A DNA stretch of 64,000 nt from the NCBI RefSeq assembly GCF_001427305.1, contig NZ_LMFZ01000045.1, forward strand, positions 184,598-248,597, given 5' to 3'. The notes under the pieces are model-generated. The model saw only the letters and a program-made list of their open reading frames with translations. It made no database searches and was not told where the DNA came from. Below, piece after piece: positions 8,162-14,898 of the stretch (position 1 is its first letter; the number at the start of each line of letters is the position of its first letter). This DNA is from Duganella sp. Root1480D1. GTDB lineage: Bacteria; Pseudomonadota; Gammaproteobacteria; Burkholderiales; Burkholderiaceae_D. Both the position numbers and the translations under genes were made by a program.

Positions 8162-8178
8162 TTCGCGAAAATCGCGAA
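8162..8178. other. Short perfect hairpin at the element's outer edge
   Basis: TTCGCGA and TCGCGAA flank AAA, giving a 7-bp stem with a 3-base loop. It sits 8 bp beyond the stop of the FAD oxidoreductase (minus strand), at the edge of the right array. It could be a weak terminator for that gene, but no T-run follows, or it could be an end structure of the element. Confidence 0.4.
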
Positions 8179-8185
8179 CACCCCT

Positions 8186-9475
8186 CTATTGGCGCATCCA
8201 GTCCCGCAATTCGTAGTACCAATAGGTCAGTTGCGCTGCCAGCAGGCCGGCGGGGCCGCCGGTGGTGGGCAGCCCCCACGCCGCAAACTGGTCGACCTGA
8301 CTGAGTTCGCCCATCAGCGCCGCCGACAGCACGTCGCCCGCCAACGAAGTGGGGCCGACGCCGTGGCCGCCGAATCCCATGCCGTACCAGACGCCGTTGG
8401 GCAAGCGCCCCAGTTGCGGCATCTTGTGGCGGCCATAGCTCATCAATCCGCTCCAGGCATAGTCAACCTTGGTGCCGGCGAGTTGCGGATAGACCTTCAG
8501 CATGTCGTCGTACAGCAAGCGCGCGACGTCTTCCGGGCTGCGCGACCGAATCGAGATGCGCCCGCCCCATAACAGCCGGCTGTCCTGCAATGGCCGATAG
8601 TAATCGAACGCGAAGCGCGTGTCGTAGATGGCAGCGTCGGTGGCCAGCGCCTGCGGCATGCGGCCGTCCAATGGCTCGGTTACCATCACATAGGTCGCGA
8701 TGGGCAGGATGGCGCCGGCCAGCGCCGGGTACAGGCGCTCGATATAGCCGCCACAGCAGATCACCACCTCATCGCACAGCACTTCGCCGTCAGCCGTCGC
8801 GACACGCCACCTCGCGCTGCCGCCCCGCAACGTATCGCCGGACCGCTCGATCGACGCCGCGCGGCTGCCTTCATGGACCCGGACCCCGCCTGCTTGCAGT
8901 GCACTCGCCAATCCCTGGGCATATTTCAGCGGATGGAAGTGGAAAGCATTTTCCTCATACAGCGCTCCGAAATAGCGCTCGCTGCGAGCACGCTCGGCAA
9001 AATCGGCGGGCGAAATGCGCTCCCACTCCACGCCCAGGTGATCGCGCATGAACTGCTGCCGCTCATCCAGCACGCCCGGCTCATCGAACCAGTTGGCGAG
9101 ATAAATGCCGCCATGGGTCGCATCGCAATCGATGCCGTAGCGCGCAATGCGGCGGCGGATCTGCTCCACCGCTCCAAGGGTAAGCTGGTACAGCCGCCGG
9201 CCCTGCTCCGCCCCTACGGTGGCCAGCAGCGCTTGTTCGTCCAGCGAATAGCCGCCAAAGACAAAGCCGCCGTTGCGGCCGGAGGCGCCGTGGCCGACCT
9301 GCTCGGCCTCCAGCACCACCACGTCGCGCTCACCGTGCTCCATCAGCGACATGGCAGTAGCAAGGCCTGCAAAGCCGGCGCCGATGACGCAAACGCGTGC
9401 CTCCTGGCGTCCAGCCAGGGCGGGAAAATTCACGCCGGGCGCGGTAGCGCGGTAATAATTCTCCGCGCCGTTCAT
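8186..9475 (-). CDS. FAD-dependent amine oxidoreductase (DAO / PuuB-like)
   Basis: A 429-residue flavoprotein of the D-amino-acid oxidase superfamily. It is closest in appearance to gamma-glutamylputrescine oxidases that oxidise polyamine derivatives or N-alkyl amino acids. The Rossmann motif VCVIGAGFAGLATAMSL (from about residue 28) is followed by LEAEQVGHGASGRNGGFVFGG, the flavin-binding segment typical of PuuB/OrdL proteins. The C-terminal PYVMGFGGHGV-like segment appears here as YGMGFGGHGVGPT. Its stop lies just outside the repeat element. Its start overlaps the stop of the upstream gene at 9472 by 4 bp. The substrate cannot be deduced. Confidence 0.87.
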   Translation of the reverse strand: MNGAENYYRATAPGVNFPALAGRQEARVCVIGAGFAGLATAMSLMEHGERDVVVLEAEQVGHGASGRNGGFVFGGYSLDEQALLATVGAEQGRRLYQLTLGAVEQIRRRIARYGIDCDATHGGIYLANWFDEPGVLDERQQFMRDHLGVEWERISPADFAERARSERYFGALYEENAFHFHPLKYAQGLASALQAGGVRVHEGSRAASIERSGDTLRGGSARWRVATADGEVLCDEVVICCGGYIERLYPALAGAILPIATYVMVTEPLDGRMPQALATDAAIYDTRFAFDYYRPLQDSRLLWGGRISIRSRSPEDVARLLYDDMLKVYPQLAGTKVDYAWSGLMSYGRHKMPQLGRLPNGVWYGMGFGGHGVGPTSLAGDVLSAALMGELSQVDQFAAWGLPTTGGPAGLLAAQLTYWYYELRDWMRQ

Positions 9476-10377
9476 GGCAAGGTGGGATAAGCGCTTACGG
9501 TAAGGTTGAAGCCCTCGGCATCGGAAACCAGCTGCGCCTGCGCGCCAAACGGCAAGGTGCAGCGCTCTTTCACGTGACCGAACGGCAGCCCGGTCAGCAC
9601 CGGCACCGGCAGCGTCTCGCGGATGAACGCCAGCATCGTGTCGAAATCATAGCCGTTATCGTGGGCACCCAGCCGGTAGCCGGAAAAGTCCCCCAGCACG
9701 ATGGCGCGCTGGCGCTCCAGCACCCCGGCGTAGTGCAGTTGCAGCAGCATGCGCTCAACGCGATACGGATGCTCCGCGATATCTTCCAGGAACAGGATGC
9801 CGCCATCGATCTGCGGCCAGAACCGGGTGCCGATCAGATGATTCACCATCGCCAGGTTGCCGCCCCACAGCGTGCCCTGCACGTCCACCAGCGGATTGCC
9901 GGCCGCCGTCCCGCGCACAGCATGGGTCGGCCCGCGCAAGCAATCCCAGAATTGTCGCAGCGTGTACTCGACCGGCTCCTCGCGGATAAAGTCGTCGCAC
10001 ATCATCGGCCCGGCAAAACTGATGCGGCCCGTGGCCTGGTACAAGCCCATATGGAAGGCCGTGATATCGCTATAGCCGCTGAACAGCTTCCCGCTGTCGG
10101 CCATTTTGCGAAAATCGATGCGCGGCATGATGCGGCTGATGCCATACTGCCCGCGCAGCATGATCACCACCTGGCAAGCAGGATCGGCTGCAGCGGCATC
10201 GAGCTGCGCCAGGCGGCCATCGTCGGTCCCTGCAAAGCGCAGGAATTTGCGTTCGGATTGGTAGTAGTTGTGGACGATGCAGCCCTGCGCTTCAAGGCGG
10301 GCAATTCCGCGTGCCAGCGCGGTGTCATCCAGGGCGTAGCCGCCGGGTGCGGCAATGGCAATTCCGATATTTTTCAC
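9472..10377 (-). CDS. LD-carboxypeptidase (muramoyltetrapeptide carboxypeptidase, S66 family)
   Basis: S66 serine peptidases remove the terminal D-Ala from murein tetrapeptides during cytoplasmic peptidoglycan recycling. The 301 residues show GYSDIT with the nucleophile Ser (about residue 102), FLEDIAEHPYRVERML with the catalytic Glu (about 199), and GHVKERCTLPFG with the catalytic His (about 269). The length is normal for LdcA. The gene is coupled by 4-bp overlaps to both neighbours (9472-9475 and 10374-10377), so amine oxidase, LD-carboxypeptidase and hydrolase probably form one mRNA. Confidence 0.92.
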   Translation of the reverse strand: MKNIGIAIAAPGGYALDDTALARGIARLEAQGCIVHNYYQSERKFLRFAGTDDGRLAQLDAAAADPACQVVIMLRGQYGISRIMPRIDFRKMADSGKLFSGYSDITAFHMGLYQATGRISFAGPMMCDDFIREEPVEYTLRQFWDCLRGPTHAVRGTAAGNPLVDVQGTLWGGNLAMVNHLIGTRFWPQIDGGILFLEDIAEHPYRVERMLLQLHYAGVLERQRAIVLGDFSGYRLGAHDNGYDFDTMLAFIRETLPVPVLTGLPFGHVKERCTLPFGAQAQLVSDAEGFNLTVSAYPTLP

Positions 10378-11270
10378 CCGGCCATATTACCCCGCAGATG
10401 TTGTTCTAGCAAGGCGAGCAAGCGCCCCACCAGGGCCGGCGGCATATCGTGCCCCATGCCCTCGATCAGCTCCAGCCGCGCGCCCGGGATCTGGCGCGCG
10501 GTATCGATGCCGCAAGCGCAAGGCAGCAGCGGATCGGCATCACCGTGGATCACCAGCGCCGGGCAGCGGATCTTGTGCAGCAGCGCGCTGCGGTCGCCGC
10601 AGGCGGCAATGGCCAGCAGTTGCCGCGCCACGCCGTCGCCGTTGACGTTGCGCGCCACCGCCGCGCCGGCCATCTGGCGCAGCACCTCTTCCGGCATCGG
10701 AAAGCCCGGACTGCCGATGGTGCGGAAAGTGTCGACCATCTGCTCCACCACGCGCGCCCGGTGGTGGGCGCTGGGCGAGCGCCGCAGCAGGATGCGCCGC
10801 GCTGCCGGGGTCGGCCCCGGCAAGCCGGGCCGTCCGCTGCTCGACATGATCGATGTCAGGCTCAGGGTACGCGCCGGATAGTGCGCCGCCATGATCTGCG
10901 CCACCATGCCGCCCATCGATACCCCGACAATATGCGCGGCCGCCACGCCCAATGCATCGAGCAGGCCGACCGCGTCGCCAGCCATGTCGTGCAGGGTGTA
11001 GGGCGCGCGCTGGCGCCAGCCGCACAGGTGGCGCAGGTAGGCCAGCCACAGGTTCGGCGCGCCCAGGTGGTCGAAATGGGAAGACAGGCCGGCATCGCGG
11101 TTGTCGTAGCGGATCACGCGGTAGCCGCGCTGCACCAGCCCTTCCACGAACTCGCCAGGCCAGGAAATCAGTTGCAGGGCCAGCCCCATGTTCAACAGCA
11201 CGGCCGCTCCGGCCAGGTCGCCGCTGGACTCGTAGGTAATCGTAATACCGTTTATATCAACGCTGGCCAT
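10374..11270 (-). CDS. Alpha/beta hydrolase
   Basis: A 298-residue alpha/beta-hydrolase of the esterase/RdmC-like type. The nucleophile elbow GVSMGGMVAQ (Ser about residue 104), the acid in VIHGDADPLLP (about 235), and the terminal His in EGMGHDMPP (about 270) form the expected triad. Nothing suggests export, so it is probably cytoplasmic. The substrate is unknown. It is the first gene of the coupled trio ending at 8186, with tadA 40 bp upstream on the same strand. Confidence 0.88.
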   Translation of the reverse strand: MASVDINGITITYESSGDLAGAAVLLNMGLALQLISWPGEFVEGLVQRGYRVIRYDNRDAGLSSHFDHLGAPNLWLAYLRHLCGWRQRAPYTLHDMAGDAVGLLDALGVAAAHIVGVSMGGMVAQIMAAHYPARTLSLTSIMSSSGRPGLPGPTPAARRILLRRSPSAHHRARVVEQMVDTFRTIGSPGFPMPEEVLRQMAGAAVARNVNGDGVARQLLAIAACGDRSALLHKIRCPALVIHGDADPLLPCACGIDTARQIPGARLELIEGMGHDMPPALVGRLLALLEQHLRGNMAG

Positions 11271-11310
11271 GGCTCAGCATAGCACCGCGGCAGCAGCGCG
11301 TGGCGCGCGC

Positions 11311-11781
11311 TCAGGCGGCGTTGTTTTTGCGCAGCGCGCGGCGTTCGGCGAAGAAATCCTTCAGCATCTGGCCGCAGTCGTCAGCCAGCAGGCCGCCTGC
11401 CACCTCGGCGTGGTGGTTCAGTTGTTCGCTCTGGAAAACATTGACAACCGAGCCACAGGCGCCGGTCTTGGGGTCGCTGGCGCCATAGACAATGCGCGCC
11501 AGGCGGGCGTGCATCATGGCGCCGGAACACATCACGCAGGGCTCCAGCGTGACGTACAGCTCGCAGCCGGGCAAGCGGTAATTGCCCAGCGCCTCGGCGG
11601 CGGCGCGCAGGGCCATGATTTCGGCGTGGGCGGTCGGGTCGTGGCGGCCGATCGGCTGGTTGTAGCCGCGGCCGATCACCACGCCATCCTTGACCACCAC
11701 GGCGCCTACCGGCACCTCGCCTTCGGCCCAGGCGCGACGCGCTTCCAGCAGCGCCTCGCGCATGTAGCGCTCATTCGACAA
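11311..11781 (-). CDS. tadA: tRNA-specific adenosine-34 deaminase
   Basis: Deaminates the wobble adenosine of tRNA-Arg(ACG) to inosine. The 156-residue protein has the zinc deaminase motifs HAEIMALRAA (catalytic HxE, near residue 52) and PCVMCSGAM (zinc Cys pair). The FQSEQLNHHAEVAGG C-terminal segment is characteristic of TadA rather than guanine deaminase. Its start codon lies within the last codons of queD (11 bp overlap), placing it in an operon with two queuosine genes. All three are tRNA wobble-modification genes. Confidence 0.95.
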   Translation of the reverse strand: MSNERYMREALLEARRAWAEGEVPVGAVVVKDGVVIGRGYNQPIGRHDPTAHAEIMALRAAAEALGNYRLPGCELYVTLEPCVMCSGAMMHARLARIVYGASDPKTGACGSVVNVFQSEQLNHHAEVAGGLLADDCGQMLKDFFAERRALRKNNAA

Positions 11782-12214
11782 TTTCAGCCCAGCAGTTCGG
11801 GGTTTCGTGCAGCACCAGCTTGTGCAGGTGCAGGCCGGTGCCGTAACGGTCCTTGAAGGCGGCCTTCAGGATGTCCCAGGCCACCGCCGCCAGGTTTTCC
11901 ACCGTCGGGATGCGGTCGATCACCACCGTCTTGTGGTTCGGCAGTGAAGCGAGGAAATCCTTGACCGCCGCATCTTTCTCGTACACTAGGAAGGCGTGGT
12001 CCCAGACGTCGACCAGGTGTTCCCTGGCGATGGTCTTGACGTCGGAAAAGTCCATGATCATGCCGTTGTCGGAATTGCCTTCGGCGTCGATCACCTTGCC
12101 GGTCAGGGTGATTTCCAGGGTGTAGCGGTGGCCGTGCAGGTTGCGGCACTGGCTCTTGTGGTCCGGAATGCGATGGCCGGCATCGAATTCCAGCTTGCGG
12201 GTAATCGTTAACAT
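11771..12214 (-). CDS. queD: 6-carboxy-5,6,7,8-tetrahydropterin synthase
   Basis: Second step of 7-deazaguanine (queuosine) synthesis, turning dihydroneopterin triphosphate into carboxytetrahydropterin. The 147 residues include zinc-binding His in FDAGHRIP and NLHGHRY, and the C-terminal LHETPNCWAEI typical of QueD. It lies 15 bp downstream of queE and overlaps tadA. The identification is strong. Confidence 0.95.
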   Translation of the reverse strand: MLTITRKLEFDAGHRIPDHKSQCRNLHGHRYTLEITLTGKVIDAEGNSDNGMIMDFSDVKTIAREHLVDVWDHAFLVYEKDAAVKDFLASLPNHKTVVIDRIPTVENLAAVAWDILKAAFKDRYGTGLHLHKLVLHETPNCWAEIVE

Positions 12215-12228
12215 CGGGTCAGCAGTAC

Positions 12229-12861
12229 TTAAGGTATGTTCAACAGTTTATGGGTTTGCAGGCTCAGTTTCCATTTCGGATTGCGCTTGCAGGTCTCGAT
12301 CGCCAGCGTGGTATTGAAGGCCGCCAGCGGGCCATCCATCGGCTGCACGAAGAAATTCTCGAAATCCAGGCCTTCGTAGGCGGCCAGGTCCTGGTCCTTC
12401 TGCGGGATCACGACCTTGATTTCATGGCCCTTGGCCACCACCAGCTGCGCCCCCATTTTCGGGCTGACGCAGATCCAGTCCACGCCGGCCGGCACCGCGA
12501 TGGTGCCATTGGTTTCGATGGCAATGGTAAAGCCCAGCGCGTGCATCGCTGCGATCAGCGGCGCATCGAGTTGCAACAGCGGTTCGCCGCCGGTAAACAC
12601 CACGTACTTGTGGCCATGGCCGGCCGGCCACAGACCGTCGATTTCCCCTGCCAGCGCCTGTGGCGTGGCGAATTTGCCACCGCGCTCGCCGTCGCTGCCG
12701 ACAAAGTCGGTATCGCAGAACTGGCATACGGCGCTGGCGCGGTCCTGCTCGCGGCCGCTCCACAGGTTGCAGCCGGAAAATCGGCAAAACACGGCAGGCC
12801 GCCCGGCATGGGCGCCTTCGCCCTGCAGGGTGTAGAAAATTTCCTTGATGCTATAAGTCAC
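12229..12861 (-). CDS. queE: 7-carboxy-7-deazaguanine synthase
   Basis: A radical-SAM enzyme producing 7-carboxy-7-deazaguanine, the step after QueD. The start is GTG at 12861, giving MTYSIKEIFYTLQGEGAHAG. The cluster motif is C-x14-C-x2-C (residues about 31-49) instead of the canonical C-x3-C-x2-C; this expanded spacing is known in a clade of betaproteobacterial QueE enzymes. SAM-binding VFTGGEPLLQ and the substrate-loop ETNGTI follow. A TATAAT box on this strand at 12890-12895 probably starts the queE-queD-tadA transcript. The length (210) fits the short clade. Confidence 0.94.
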   Translation of the reverse strand: MTYSIKEIFYTLQGEGAHAGRPAVFCRFSGCNLWSGREQDRASAVCQFCDTDFVGSDGERGGKFATPQALAGEIDGLWPAGHGHKYVVFTGGEPLLQLDAPLIAAMHALGFTIAIETNGTIAVPAGVDWICVSPKMGAQLVVAKGHEIKVVIPQKDQDLAAYEGLDFENFFVQPMDGPLAAFNTTLAIETCKRNPKWKLSLQTHKLLNIP

Positions 12862-12889
12862 GGGGACATCCGGTGGTCGGCAACCCTAC

Positions 12890-12911
12890 ATTATAGCGCG
12901 TTTCACGAAAC
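12890..12911 (-). promoter_or_regulatory. Promoter -10 box and adjacent palindrome upstream of queE
   Basis: On the minus strand a perfect TATAAT occupies 12895-12890, 29 bases before the queE GTG. Immediately upstream lies an inverted repeat, GTTTC-AC-GAAAC (12900-12911). No good -35 element is visible at 16-18 bp, so the palindrome may be an activator or repressor site. I found no recognisable preQ1 riboswitch fold in the short leader. Confidence 0.5.
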
Positions 12912-13004
12912 GAAACGGCTTTGCGCTTCGTCAACATTTGCCTCTTGCGGCAGCGGCACAATCAAATTCCCGACGCAGTGAACAACAAACAGGGCCGCCG
13001 CCAA

Positions 13005-13994
13005 ATGAATAGTCTGCTCAAGATCTCCCACCTGATGGAAGCACCCTCCCCCGACCAGCCGCAGGGTTTTGCGCTGAAGCTGATGGAGCTGCTGGTCATT
13101 CCCACTTTCGTGCTCGACGCCCAGGGCCGGGTCATCATCTGGAACCGCGCCTGCGAACGCCTGACCGGCGTGCCGGGGCACGAGCTGCTCGGCACCAGCG
13201 GGCACTGGTGCGCCTTCTATGCCAACCAGCGCCCGACCTTGGCCGACCTGGTGATCGCCGGCCGCACCGGCGAGATCCTCGACCTGTACGACGGCCAGTC
13301 GCGCGGCCCGGCCGGCAGCCAGGACAATCTGTGCGCGGAAAACTGGTGCGAAATGCCGCGCACCGCCGGCCGCCGCTACCTGGCCGCCGACGCCAGCCCG
13401 ATCTACGACAGCGACGGCCAGCTGGTGGCCGTGGTGGAAACCCTGCGCGACCTGACCGAGGAAAAGCAGGCCCAGATCGCGCTCGAGCAGCTGGCCACGC
13501 GCGACGGCCTGACCGGGCTGGCCAACCGGCGCTGCTTCGACCACACCCTGCTGGCCGAATGGCAGCGCGCCCTGCGCCAGGCGCAACCGCTGTCGCTGCT
13601 GATGGTCGACGTCGACAACTTCAAGCAATACAACGACGCCTACGGCCACGTCGGCGGCGACGATTGCCTGAAGCGCATTGCCGCAGCCGTGGCCGGCGAG
13701 ATGCGTGCCAATGACCTGGTGGCGCGCTATGGCGGCGAGGAATTTGCCGTGATCCTGCCCAACCAGTCGCTGAAAGGGGCCGCCATCGTGGCCGAACGGA
13801 TCCGCTGCCGGGTCGAGGCGCTGCGCCTGCCCACTAGCGGCGCGGCCCAGCACTACGTCACGGTCAGCATCGGCGCCGCCACGGCCATCGCCTCCCACGA
13901 GCACCAGCCGGCGCAGCTGGTGGCCACGGCCGATGCGGCGCTGTACCGCGCCAAGCACATGGGGCGCAACCGGATCAGCCTGCCCGGCACCTAG
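13005..13994 (+). CDS. PAS-GGDEF diguanylate cyclase
   Basis: A cytoplasmic protein that should make cyclic di-GMP. An N-terminal PAS domain (residues about 25-155, beginning VIPTFVLDAQGRVIIWN) senses an unknown signal. The GGDEF domain follows with active site GGEEF (about residue 248) and the inhibitory I-site RAND five residues before it, so product feedback is expected. I chose the ATG at 13005 because the PAS domain starts soon after; an in-frame ATG at 12921 would add 28 residues, and neither has a strong ribosome site. The 3' end overlaps the opposing REC-GGDEF gene by 20 bp. Confidence 0.87.
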   Translation: MNSLLKISHLMEAPSPDQPQGFALKLMELLVIPTFVLDAQGRVIIWNRACERLTGVPGHELLGTSGHWCAFYANQRPTLADLVIAGRTGEILDLYDGQSRGPAGSQDNLCAENWCEMPRTAGRRYLAADASPIYDSDGQLVAVVETLRDLTEEKQAQIALEQLATRDGLTGLANRRCFDHTLLAEWQRALRQAQPLSLLMVDVDNFKQYNDAYGHVGGDDCLKRIAAAVAGEMRANDLVARYGGEEFAVILPNQSLKGAAIVAERIRCRVEALRLPTSGAAQHYVTVSIGAATAIASHEHQPAQLVATADAALYRAKHMGRNRISLPGT

Positions 13995-14898
13995 CGCCGG
14001 CCGCGCCGCCCAGCGTGGCGCGGTTGCGCCCGCCGCGCTTGGCTTCGTACAGCGCCTTGTCGGCCGCCTCCAGCAACCTGGCCGGGCTGTCGTCGCTGTC
14101 CGGCGCCAGCGAGCACAGGCCGACGCTGATGGTGACCTGCGGCGCCACCGGCGAGGCGGCATGCGGCAGCCCCAGCCCCGCCACGTGCTCGCAGATCCAG
14201 CCGCCGTAGCGCTGCACGTCGTCTTCGCAGCTATTCGGCAGCAGCACCACGAATTCCTCGCCGCCGTAGCGCGCCACCAGTTCGCCCGGCCGGCGCGTGC
14301 ACTGCGCCAGCGCCTGCGCCACTGCGCGCAGGCATTCGTCGCCCACCTGGTGGCCATAGTGGTCGTTATACAGCTTGAAGTGGTCGACATCGACCAGCGC
14401 CACCCCCAGCGCCGCACCCTGGCGCCGGTGCCGCGCCACTTCGAGCGCGAACCGCTCGTCGAAATAGCGCCGGTTGTGCAGGCCGGTCAGGCCATCCTGG
14501 TGCGCCAGCGTGTCCAGGCTGGCCAGCGCCGCCTGCAGGCGCAAATGGGTGCGCACGCGGGCCTGCACCACCGGCCCGCTCAAGGGCTTGGTGATGAAGT
14601 CCACCGCGCCGGCATCGAGGCAGGCGATCTCGCTTTCCACGCCGCTGCTGGCGGTCACGAAAATCACCGGGCAATGCCGCAGGTCGGGGTCGGCCATGAT
14701 GCGTTCGCACACCGCAAAGCCGTCCATGCTCTTCATCTGCAGGTCGAGCAGGATCAGTTGCGGGCGCTGGGCGCGCGCGATTTCCAGCCCCGCCATGCCA
14801 TTGGTGGCAAACAGCACCCGCGCCTGCTCGCGCAGCATCGCGCTCATCAGGCGGATGGTGTCGGGGTTGTCGTCGATGATCAGGATGGTGCTTTCCAT
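13975..14898 (-). CDS. Response regulator with GGDEF output (REC-GGDEF)
   Basis: A 307-residue two-domain protein. The receiver is at residues about 4-120 with DD (ILIIDDN), phosphoacceptor Asp in LILLDLQM (about 52) and Lys in ITKPLSG (about 102). The cyclase domain is at about 140-300 with GGEEF. The I-site position reads RPGE instead of RxxD, so c-di-GMP feedback may be lost. It overlaps the 3' end of the 1358-residue hybrid kinase by 19 bp, so it is probably that kinase's cognate output. Confidence 0.9.
   Translation of the reverse strand: MESTILIIDDNPDTIRLMSAMLREQARVLFATNGMAGLEIARAQRPQLILLDLQMKSMDGFAVCERIMADPDLRHCPVIFVTASSGVESEIACLDAGAVDFITKPLSGPVVQARVRTHLRLQAALASLDTLAHQDGLTGLHNRRYFDERFALEVARHRRQGAALGVALVDVDHFKLYNDHYGHQVGDECLRAVAQALAQCTRRPGELVARYGGEEFVVLLPNSCEDDVQRYGGWICEHVAGLGLPHAASPVAPQVTISVGLCSLAPDSDDSPARLLEAADKALYEAKRGGRNRATLGGAAGARCRAG

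Larger units (their letters stand above)
7576..8163. other. Candidate small genetic element: one gene bracketed by inverted 10-bp repeat arrays
   Basis: The segment starts with AAAACTC and ends with its complement GAGTTTT. Each end carries six 10-bp units. The two ends are inverted copies: 20 matching bases, then a two-unit (20 bp) insertion present only on the left, then 23 more matching bases. Between them lies one minus-strand gene in AT-richer DNA (by my count 26 of 60 bases are G/C at 7681-7740), well below the neighbours. No transposase, target duplication or known element end is visible. Acquisition by transfer is inference. Confidence 0.5.

Noticed and set aside
7576..8163. Standard insertion sequence
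   Set aside because: No transposase motif (DDE or HUH) is visible in the 147-aa protein, and no target-site duplication flanks the ends (GACCC on the left, CGCGA on the right).
12862..13004. preQ1 riboswitch in the queE leader
   Set aside because: The leader after the TATAAT box is under 30 bases, and I see no preQ1 aptamer sequence.
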